Below, piece after piece: positions 57,643 through 64,000 of a DNA stretch of 64,000 nt (within the stretch, counting starts at the first letter, position 1; the number at the start of each line of letters is the position of its first letter). Both the position numbers and the translations under genes were made by a program. The stretch is from Affinundibacterium amnicola (lineage in GTDB: Bacteria; Pseudomonadota; Gammaproteobacteria; Burkholderiales; Burkholderiaceae_D), in NCBI RefSeq assembly GCF_014284275.1, contig NZ_JACOFU010000001.1, positions 620,001 to 684,000 of the forward strand, written 5' to 3'. Below the pieces are notes generated by a model. That model was not told where the DNA came from. It did no database searches and was given only the letters and a program-made list of their open reading frames with translations.

Positions 57643-58416
57643 TTACTTGATCACTGCTTTTTTGATCAATGACTGTTGATAAGCCTGAACTTTTTCTTGT
57701 ACCAAGCTTTCACCGATCTGTTGTTTTACTTCTTCCATTGTTGGCAATTTCAGAGGACGCACGTCATCTAATTTGATCACGTGGAAACCAACTTCAGTTT
57801 TAACTGGAGTTTCTGTGAATTGACCTTTTTTCAATGTCGCCAATGCTGTTGCAAATGCTGGTGGCACATTAGCTTGGGAAACCCAATCCAAATCACCACC
57901 TTTTGCAGCAGAACCAGTGTCTTTTGATTGCTTTGCTAATTCTTCAAACTTAGCGCCACCTTTTAACTTGGAGATGATGACTTTAGCGTCATCTTCTTTT
58001 TCAACCAAGATATGGAAAGGATGGTATTCATTGTCACCGTTTTGCGCTTTCCATTTATCGTAAGCAGCTTTGATATCTGCTTCAGATACTGGATTTTTCT
58101 CTACGTGAGCACGCATCAATGATTGAATCAAAATCTGTTGGCGAGCCATTTCGATTTGGATTTTGACATCTTCATTTTTTGAGTAGCCAGCTTTTTCTGC
58201 TTCTTGCAACAATACTTCTGTACCAACCAAACGGTCTTTAATCATTGCGCGCAGTTGTGGCGTGTCTTTTTGACCTTGTGCCAAAGCTTGCTTTACAAAT
58301 GGTTCTGCTTTCGAGGCAGGGATTGCTTTTCCATTGACCGTTGCCAAATTCTGCGCCATCGCAGGGAATGCGGTTACTAGAAGTACAACCAGCAAATGAG
58401 CGGGTTTAAAAGTCAT
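57643..58416 (-). CDS. Periplasmic parvulin-type peptidyl-prolyl isomerase
   Basis: 257 residues. A signal peptide ends near FPAMA; a SurA-N-like helical chaperone domain follows (about 25-135, including KDRLVGTEVLLQEAEKAG and MARQQILIQSLM), then one parvulin domain (about 137-225: YHPFHILVEKEDDAK, GGDLDWVSQANV, TPVKTEVGFHVIKLDD) and a C-terminal helix. This is the PpiC/PrsA-type architecture that folds periplasmic and outer-membrane proteins. It is the last gene of the minus-strand selO-msrB-yciB-bolA run. Confidence 0.93.
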   Translation of the reverse strand: MTFKPAHLLVVLLVTAFPAMAQNLATVNGKAIPASKAEPFVKQALAQGQKDTPQLRAMIKDRLVGTEVLLQEAEKAGYSKNEDVKIQIEMARQQILIQSLMRAHVEKNPVSEADIKAAYDKWKAQNGDNEYHPFHILVEKEDDAKVIISKLKGGAKFEELAKQSKDTGSAAKGGDLDWVSQANVPPAFATALATLKKGQFTETPVKTEVGFHVIKLDDVRPLKLPTMEEVKQQIGESLVQEKVQAYQQSLIKKAVIK

Positions 58417-58470
58417 TATCTGTTCCTAAAATACAAAGTAAGTAAAACAAAAAACGGTTAATAAAAATGG

Positions 58471-58746
58471 TTATTTTGGTGTTTCAGAAGGACTTAAAGC
58501 TTGGATAACAAGGGCATGTATTTCCGTATGCATTAAATCGCCAACGGCATCATACACTAGTCGGTGGCGAGAAATGCGATTTAAACCTTCAAATTTTTCG
58601 CTAATGATGGTCACAGAGTAATGCCCAGCACCACTGGCAGCGCCAGCATGACCTTTGTGCGCTGCGGAATCATCCTTTAATTCGCAGAGGCTAGGTTGTA
58701 GTGAATTTTCCAGGCATTGTTGAATACGTTCAAAGCGAGAACTCAT
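58471..58746 (-). CDS. bolA: BolA family protein
   Basis: 91 residues. BolA proteins work with monothiol glutaredoxins in iron-sulfur trafficking, and E. coli BolA affects cell shape. The core SGAGHYSVTIISEKFEGLNRI-like segment (residues about 38-58), the R-H-R-L-V-Y turn and the closing IHALVIQAL are typical. An unusual Ala/Gly-rich insert (HKGHAGAASGAG) enlarges the loop that carries the candidate metal-binding histidine. It overlaps yciB by 4 nt, so it is translationally coupled. Confidence 0.9.
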   Translation of the reverse strand: MSSRFERIQQCLENSLQPSLCELKDDSAAHKGHAGAASGAGHYSVTIISEKFEGLNRISRHRLVYDAVGDLMHTEIHALVIQALSPSETPK

Positions 58747-59363
58747 TTTGGTTCCTGTATATGTTTAGCAAGAAAGAAGCTTTGTAAAATTAGAAAGACA
58801 GGTAAAGCACCAATTGAGTACAGTTTGAAGCTAACCCAAGTGCTTTGAGCATAGTTGAATGCAACATAGATGTTCAATAAACCCATTGCCAGGAAATAGA
58901 CGGCCCAAATTAAATTCAATTTACGCCAGATTTCATCGGCCATCACAATCTGCCCACCCATAGCCATTTTCAATAAATTTTTATTGAAAATAAAGTCACT
59001 CATCAAGAAGGCGACTCCATAACACCAGTAAATGATGGTTGGCTTCCATTTGATGAAGGCATCGTTTTGGAAATAGATCGTGGCACCGCCAAATACAGTG
59101 ATGATGAAGAATGAAATCCACAACATGGCATCGACTTTTTTCTTGGAAATTAAGAGATAAGCGATTTGTATGACAGAGGCAAGGATGGCGAGCGCAGTCG
59201 CCAATAAAATCGGCGCTTGTTCTAGGCCGACGCCATTTCCGGCAGTGAAATGCGAGAGAACTTGATTCGCTAGTTGTTGAGAAGATTCTGCATTTTTCTC
59301 ACCCCATTTGTAGGTAATGAAGAAGAGAATTACGGGAAAGACGTCAAACAGGAATTTCATCAT
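58743..59363 (-). CDS. yciB: Inner-membrane septation protein YciB (IspA/IspZ)
   Basis: 206 residues with about five TM helices; opens MKFLFDVFPVILFFITYKWG, the YciB hallmark. The family affects envelope synthesis and septation in enterics and Shigella. The loop segment GGQIVMADEIWRKLNLIWAVYF-like (about 135-155) is conserved. It starts 4 bp after the msrB stop, and its stop overlaps the bolA start. Confidence 0.94.
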   Translation of the reverse strand: MMKFLFDVFPVILFFITYKWGEKNAESSQQLANQVLSHFTAGNGVGLEQAPILLATALAILASVIQIAYLLISKKKVDAMLWISFFIITVFGGATIYFQNDAFIKWKPTIIYWCYGVAFLMSDFIFNKNLLKMAMGGQIVMADEIWRKLNLIWAVYFLAMGLLNIYVAFNYAQSTWVSFKLYSIGALPVFLILQSFFLAKHIQEPK

Positions 59364-59367
59364 AGCG

Positions 59368-59763
59368 TTAATTTTTTGCTTTAAATTTGAGTGATGCGGA
59401 ATTAATACAATAACGTAAGCGCGTCGGTGGTGGGCCGTCTGGAAATACGTGGCCTAAATGCGCGTCGCAGATATTACACACAATTTCTGTGCGCGTCATG
59501 CCATGTGTATGATCCGCAATTTCTCTGACATGTTCAGGATTAAGTGCTTTAAAGTAGCTAGGCCAGCCACAGCCGGAATCAAATTTTGCATCTGATTCAA
59601 AAAGTGGGGTGTCACAACAAACGCAAGTATAGATACCAACTTCATGATGATCCCAAAATTTGCCAGTGAAAGCACGCTCTGTTGCTGCGTGACGAGTGAC
59701 TTGATATTCCAGTGCCGATAGTTGCTGGCGCCATTCGGCTTCCGTTTTTTTAATTTTGTTCAT
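59368..59763 (-). CDS. msrB: Peptide-methionine (R)-S-oxide reductase
   Basis: Reduces methionine-R-sulfoxide in proteins, using thioredoxin. It has 131 residues. The structural zinc is held by C47/C50 (CVCC) and C96/C99 (CNIC); the catalytic cysteine is C119 in [14 protein letters not shown] holds the possible resolving cysteine. The complete four-cysteine zinc site puts it in the standard stable class. It is followed directly by yciB. Confidence 0.96.
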   Translation of the reverse strand: MNKIKKTEAEWRQQLSALEYQVTRHAATERAFTGKFWDHHEVGIYTCVCCDTPLFESDAKFDSGCGWPSYFKALNPEHVREIADHTHGMTRTEIVCNICDAHLGHVFPDGPPPTRLRYCINSASLKFKAKN

Positions 59764-59829
59764 GATCGTAAGAAATGTAAGTAAATGAATGAGAATTTTT
59801 CGACGATATCAAATAGCAGCAATTCGTCG

Positions 59830-61341
59830 CTAAGACGAACAACTAACGGAAAGTTGCGTTGCCCAGTCCGGTGGAAGTTGCGCATACCTTTCAAACTCAG
59901 CCTGTTCGGCAAACGGATTTGCCAATATTTTTAAGAGTAGATCGATTTCACTAAAATCTTTCTGCTCAGCCTTTTCTATCGCCTGTTGCGCAAGATAGTT
60001 GCGGAGTACATATTTGGGATTCACTTGATTCATTCTTACTGTGCGTTCGGCATCGACAGAGTGCTCTTGTTGTAAGCGTTGACGATAAACTAGCAGCCAT
60101 TGATCTAGTTTTTCTCTATCGATAAATAAATCACGCAAGGCGTTTTCCTGCGCACTTGGTGCTAAGGTGACTTGACTTAAATTCCGGAAAGCCAGTGTAA
60201 AGTCAGTGTGGGTTGCCGCCATCAATGCCAAATAGTCGGCAAACAATTCTTGGTCACCTGGTAGGGTTTCAAGTAGTCCAAATTTTTCGCTAAGTCTTTG
60301 TGCGTAATAGCTTTCGTAGTGTTCTGCGTAGCAAGAGAGCGCTTCTTGAGTCGCTTCAATACTGCCAATCAACGGCAATAAAGCTTGTGCTAAAGCGTGG
60401 CAATTCCATTGGCCTATGCGTGCTTGCATTTGATATGAATAGCGTCCTTGACTATCACTGTGATTACAAATGTGGGCGGGATCAAAGCCATCCATGAAAC
60501 CAAAAGGGCCGTAATCCAAAGTTAAACCAAGTATTGACATATTATCGGTGTTCAAAACCCCGTGCATAAAGCCAACGGTTTGCCATTGTGCGACCAATTC
60601 TGCGGTCTTTATTACGACTTCTTTGAGCAGCTCTTGGTAAGGATTTTCTAGTTCTTGTAAATGCGGGTAATACTGCTGAATGACGAAATCTGCAAGTTGT
60701 TGCAATTGTTCTGGCTTGTCGTTGTAGTACCAATGTTCAAAGGAACCAAATCGTAGGAAACTAGGAGCTGTACGTGTGACGATAGCCGTTTTTTCTGGCA
60801 TTTCACGCATCGTGTATTGGTCCGATCCAATAATGCACAAAGCGCGAGACGTGGGAATGCCTAATCCTGCCATTGCTTCCGAACATAAAAACTCTCTGAC
60901 CGAGGAGCGTAAAACTGCACGCCCATCTCCCATGCGAGAGTAGGGAGTCATGCCAGCGCCTTTTAGCTGAATTTCGTGGAGATTTGCGCTTTGATTTGAT
61001 GCCTGACTGGTTTCGTCAACTGCGCTAAGTTCTCCTAATAAGATAGCGCGACCGTCACCCAATTGTCCTGCCCAGACACCAAATTGATGTCCTGAATAAA
61101 CTGCGGCTAATGGCGTGCTAGTTGGATGAACGCGATTGCCACTAAATACCTCAATAAATTCTGCTGAATTTGCTTGCGCATCAATGATTCCAAATTTTTT
61201 GAGCATGGTGCTACTAACTGCAATTAAATACGGATTTTTTATTGGACTCGGATGCAGTGTCGTGAAGAAAGGCACACCTAATTGAGTGAAGCGATTCTGA
61301 AAGGAAAGGTCTGGCTGCATTTGCAAAGCTTTAGTGCTCAT
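59830..61341 (-). CDS. selO: Protein adenylyltransferase SelO (YdiU)
   Basis: A pseudokinase-fold enzyme that transfers AMP from ATP to Ser/Thr/Tyr of target proteins and is linked to oxidative stress. It has 503 residues. The ATP-binding part shows YSGHQFGVWAGQLGDGRA, the catalytic-core segment QLKGAGMTPYSRMGDGRAV, HGVLNTDNMSI and LDYGPFGFMD. The chain ends in the family's conserved C-terminal CSS; in vertebrates this site is a selenocysteine. It is 66 bp upstream of msrB, a redox-repair neighbour. Confidence 0.95.
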   Translation of the reverse strand: MSTKALQMQPDLSFQNRFTQLGVPFFTTLHPSPIKNPYLIAVSSTMLKKFGIIDAQANSAEFIEVFSGNRVHPTSTPLAAVYSGHQFGVWAGQLGDGRAILLGELSAVDETSQASNQSANLHEIQLKGAGMTPYSRMGDGRAVLRSSVREFLCSEAMAGLGIPTSRALCIIGSDQYTMREMPEKTAIVTRTAPSFLRFGSFEHWYYNDKPEQLQQLADFVIQQYYPHLQELENPYQELLKEVVIKTAELVAQWQTVGFMHGVLNTDNMSILGLTLDYGPFGFMDGFDPAHICNHSDSQGRYSYQMQARIGQWNCHALAQALLPLIGSIEATQEALSCYAEHYESYYAQRLSEKFGLLETLPGDQELFADYLALMAATHTDFTLAFRNLSQVTLAPSAQENALRDLFIDREKLDQWLLVYRQRLQQEHSVDAERTVRMNQVNPKYVLRNYLAQQAIEKAEQKDFSEIDLLLKILANPFAEQAEFERYAQLPPDWATQLSVSCSS

Positions 61342-61410
61342 GAATAATCAGGCGGATGCCGAGTAATTTAGTACGGCCATTTTGCCAGAGAACCAGATTT
61401 GATGTTGAAA

Positions 61411-61447
61411 CGGCGGCAGACCTTTCGATCTGCCGCCGCCTTTTCTA
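61411..61447 (-). terminator. Hairpin terminator after cheA
   Basis: CGGCGGCAGA (61411-61420) and TCTGCCGCCG (61429-61438) form a perfect GC-rich 10-bp stem with an 8-nt loop. On the minus strand it lies about 25 nt after the cheA stop but has only a short T tract (TTTCAAC); the plus-strand T tract (CCTTTTCTATTTT) is better. Probably the end of the cheZ-cheA transcript. Confidence 0.65.
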
Positions 61448-61463
61448 TTTTGAAATTATGATG

Positions 61464-63281
61464 CTAAGTGCCGTGACGCTCAACAACTTTACATCCATCA
61501 AGTAGGAAAGATAAGCTAATTACCAATACCAATTCACCTTCTGCAGAGCGGGCAGTACCTGTAATGCCTGGTGTGGAAATGCATGTAAGTGGTTTAATAA
61601 CCAGATCCGACGTGCCATCAACGGAATCAACAGAAATGATATAAGGATTAGGAGCAGCAATCACAATGCCTACGCGCTCAGTACTCTTTTCATAGCCGAG
61701 CACTTGTCCAAGCGAGCGAATTGGTAATGGACGGCCGAGATCACGTAATACCGGTTGACCGCCAACACTTTCAAAGGTTTCAGGTAACTCAACCACACGT
61801 TGCACCGTTGCCATTGGTAAGGCTAGAGATGCTCCCGCAGTGCGCACCAACATGGTCGGAACAATCGACAATTCGATAGGCAAGCGAATAATAAAAGTAG
61901 TTCCTTTGCCTAGCTGTGAATTAATACGAATCGCCCCGCGATGCCGTTCGACAGCTGTTTTTACCACGTCCATACCAACGCCGCGTCCTGAAACACTGGA
62001 AGCGACTTCTTTGGTAGAAAAACCAGGTAAGAAAACCAATTGAAAGGCTTCATCATCAGTACGCGCTTCGTGAGCATTGATCAAGCCTTTTGAAATGGCT
62101 TTTTCACGCAACCGGTTCGCATCCATGCCTTTGCCATCATCAGTGACTTCGATCATGACACTGCTGGCTTCTTGCCAAGCTTTGAGTAAAATTTTTGCGC
62201 GGGCAGGCTTACTGGTTTGTGCGCGCTCGTCAGCCGTTTCAATGCCGTGATCCAGTGAGTTGCGTAGCATATGAACCAGTGGATCGTACAAACTATCGAC
62301 GACAACGCGATCCACTTCTGTTTCGGCACCAGAGATTTCCAAGTCCACGTCCTTACCTAAATCTTTGGCAAGTTCTCGAATCAAGCGTGGGAATTTTTGG
62401 AACAAGCGTCCAACTGGCTGCATGCGCGTCGCCAGCGTTGCTCTTTGCAACTCGGTCGAGTAACGTGAAGCGCGATTAAGCGTCTCTGTTAGTGCTGACA
62501 TTAAAGGCGCTGCATCGCCGTCAAATGAATATTGTGACAGCTTTTCGAGTAACACGGCAGCTTGGTTTGCCGCCTGAACAGATTCACCAGCGACTTCCAG
62601 CAAAACGTCGAGTTTCACTGCGTCGATACGTATGCTTTCTTCTTTGACCGGAGCGTTTTGTTTGGTCTCATTGCTTGCCAACGAAGTTTTGACCGCTTCC
62701 TGTTCTTGCTTCATTACAGGATTGACGACGGCTGGTTCTGGTAATGTGCCAGCGGGAACAACTGCGCGATAGTACGCATCCCAAGGTACTTCACCTTCAG
62801 CCATTGGCGCGGGTGCTGCCGCTACGATAGCACTGGCATTTGCATTTGAAGATGCTTGAACCTCTGCTGCTTTATTGGCTGGGGCGCTTGAAGATGATTT
62901 ACCTTCAATCGCATCATTGAGTAATTGCTCTAGCGCTGAAGGCATGGTGGATAATTGGTCAGGATCCGTACCATTTGATAATGCGGTTAACTGATCCGAT
63001 ACAAAACCACTAGCTTCAAGAGCTGCTTCTATGGCGATAGGCGTTACTGGCGATTTTCCGGTTCGTAGAGCATCAAATAAGTTTTCAGTTAAATGGCATG
63101 CGGAAACCATGGCAGACAAGTTCATGAAGCCTGCACCGCCCTTGATCGTGTGAAATGACCTAAACACCGCGTTGAGCGTATTCATATCCTCTGGATTGCG
63201 TTGCAAAGAGAGCAGGTGCTCTTCTACATTGATCGCCAGATCTAATGCCTCAACGACAAATTCTTTGAGCATGTCATCCAT
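61464..63281 (-). CDS. cheA: Chemotaxis histidine kinase CheA
   Basis: 605 residues. The P1 Hpt domain is N-terminal with the phospho-accepting H44 (SFHTIKGGAGF). A low-complexity Ala/Pro/Ser/Glu linker (about 130-225) replaces an obvious CheY-binding P2 domain. P3 dimerisation comes next, then the P4 ATPase with the N-box HMLRNSLDHGIE, G1 DDGKGMD and G2 SGRGVGMDVVK, and the C-terminal CheW-like P5 (TMLVRTAGASLALPM onward). Receptor clusters control its autophosphorylation, and phosphate passes to CheY and CheB. Its ATG directly abuts the cheZ stop, so the two are coupled. No cheB or cheW follows here. Confidence 0.96.
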   Translation of the reverse strand: MDDMLKEFVVEALDLAINVEEHLLSLQRNPEDMNTLNAVFRSFHTIKGGAGFMNLSAMVSACHLTENLFDALRTGKSPVTPIAIEAALEASGFVSDQLTALSNGTDPDQLSTMPSALEQLLNDAIEGKSSSSAPANKAAEVQASSNANASAIVAAAPAPMAEGEVPWDAYYRAVVPAGTLPEPAVVNPVMKQEQEAVKTSLASNETKQNAPVKEESIRIDAVKLDVLLEVAGESVQAANQAAVLLEKLSQYSFDGDAAPLMSALTETLNRASRYSTELQRATLATRMQPVGRLFQKFPRLIRELAKDLGKDVDLEISGAETEVDRVVVDSLYDPLVHMLRNSLDHGIETADERAQTSKPARAKILLKAWQEASSVMIEVTDDGKGMDANRLREKAISKGLINAHEARTDDEAFQLVFLPGFSTKEVASSVSGRGVGMDVVKTAVERHRGAIRINSQLGKGTTFIIRLPIELSIVPTMLVRTAGASLALPMATVQRVVELPETFESVGGQPVLRDLGRPLPIRSLGQVLGYEKSTERVGIVIAAPNPYIISVDSVDGTSDLVIKPLTCISTPGITGTARSAEGELVLVISLSFLLDGCKVVERHGT

Positions 63282-64000
63282 TTAGAAACCCAAACTGTCA
63301 AGTAGGTTATCTACATCGTCCTGCTCTAGTGCAGCATTTGGAACGGACGGGCCTTCCATCAATTCAATGGCTTTTTCTTTCAGTTCAGTAGGGGCATTAT
63401 CGAGCAAAATTTGCGCTAATTCATGTTCAACTGCTTGTGTGATGATTAATACTTTTTTGATTAACTGACCAGTTAAATCTTGAAAATCTTGCGCCATCAT
63501 GATGTCTAAGAGTCGCGCTTTTTCGGCATCAGTGGAGGCTTGCACTTTACTAGCGAAGGACTTTGAGTCTGAAGCCAGTAATTTAAAATCATCAACACTC
63601 ATTTTGCCGCTAAATAGTGTCGTCCAACGCTCTTCGATATCTTTTGCATTCTTACCCAAACCATCTTGTTCGGGAATACCCGCATCAGTTGCATTCAATA
63701 CTTTATTAGCCGCTTGTTCCGTTAGTGATGCAACATATTCGAGTCGGCCTTGGGCATCTGCAATTTGTGATGCAACGTCTGATAAGGAGCGGTCATAACC
63801 CAATTCGCGCATAGAGTCATGCATCATGCGAACCAAATTACCCAATCGGTCAAACATTGGTTTGCTTGCTTCCTGGCCTTCGAGATCGAGTGAAAGCTTA
63901 CTATGCGTTACTTCAGGCGCTGGTGCCGTTACAACTTGTGGAGCCGCTGGCGCAACTGTCTCTCTTTGACTGGACATCTCTTCAAACAATGCATCTAGAT
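63282..64000 (-). CDS. cheZ: CheY-P phosphatase CheZ (5' end cut by window)
   Basis: Dephosphorylates CheY-P. A long four-helix-bundle protein; at least 238 residues are seen. The catalytic helix has MAQDFQDLTGQLIKK with the Asp and Gln of the CheZ active site, and the C-terminal CheY-binding peptide is QDDVDNLLDSLGF. The frame stays open to the window edge, reading LDALFEEM before the first internal ATG, so the true start lies beyond 64000 and the TTG near 63989 is not convincing. An Ala/Pro/Val linker (about VAPAAPQVVTAPAPEV) follows. It is immediately upstream of cheA. Confidence 0.95.
   Translation of the reverse strand, partial: LDALFEEMSSQRETVAPAAPQVVTAPAPEVTHSKLSLDLEGQEASKPMFDRLGNLVRMMHDSMRELGYDRSLSDVASQIADAQGRLEYVASLTEQAANKVLNATDAGIPEQDGLGKNAKDIEERWTTLFSGKMSVDDFKLLASDSKSFASKVQASTDAEKARLLDIMMAQDFQDLTGQLIKKVLIITQAVEHELAQILLDNAPTELKEKAIELMEGPSVPNAALEQDDVDNLLDSLGF

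Overview
The window is a stretch of chromosome from a betaproteobacterium of the order Burkholderiales. The best guess is a moderately AT-rich member of the Oxalobacteraceae (Undibacterium-like). This rests on gene orders I associate with that group (carB-greA then yhbY/rlmE-ftsH-folP-glmM; trpF-trpB-trpA-accD-folC-SPOR-cvpA-purF; msrB-yciB-bolA-PpiC), on a Burkholderiales-type DUF2863 gene, and on protein flavour. The genus is inference only. Coding density is high and nearly all genes look intact. I see no rRNA, CRISPR, prophage, transposase or plasmid functions. There is one tRNA gene.

Layout. 1-8.2 kb: end of carB, greA, yhbY opposing rlmE, then ftsH, folP, glmM (nucleotide synthesis, transcription and ribosome care, membrane proteolysis, folate, cell-wall precursors). 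8.3 kb: tRNA-Arg(TCT) with its own promoter and terminator. 8.5-14.5 kb, minus strand: a small exported protein, an FAD-linked 2-hydroxyacid dehydrogenase, a DUF2069 membrane protein, a WrbA-type quinone reductase and a 1015-residue double glycosyltransferase. 14.8-17.7 kb: a YihY membrane protein and isocitrate lyase behind an elaborate promoter region. 17.8-27.6 kb: an unrecognised exported protein, then the tryptophan/fatty-acid/folate/purine cluster trpFBA-accD-folC-SPOR-cvpA-purF. 27.7-32.7 kb: a two-gene ABC exporter and a TonB-dependent receptor. 32.7-38.3 kb, minus strand: a TPR-GAF-GGDEF diguanylate cyclase, an orphan GspE/PilB ATPase and a spermidine-synthase-like protein. 38.6-45.7 kb: a glycine-zipper lipoprotein, htpG with a likely heat-shock promoter, typA, a DMT exporter and trhP. 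45.9-51.3 kb: DUF2863, a YfcG-like GST and a BlaI/M56-type regulatory pair with a following lipoprotein. 51.5-57.6 kb: serB and mfd, divergent from ispD-ispF, then DUF4404. 57.6-61.3 kb, minus strand: selO, msrB, yciB, bolA, parvulin. 61.4-64 kb, minus strand: cheZ-cheA, with cheZ running off the right edge.

Most of the content is housekeeping, and many units end in clear hairpin-plus-T terminators, several of them shared by converging genes. The most unusual locus is at 48.0-51.3 kb. A BlaI-family repressor gene overlaps a BlaR1-like M56 metallopeptidase that carries two tandem TonB-C-like, cysteine-paired domains where a penicillin sensor would be expected. The pair is preceded by an array of TCTAGA boxes with an exact 14-bp period. 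Other points worth a look are the aceA promoter (18-bp palindrome at the -35 plus two related dyads), the double glycosyltransferase lying between wrbA and yihY, and palindromes ahead of the ABC exporter and accD.
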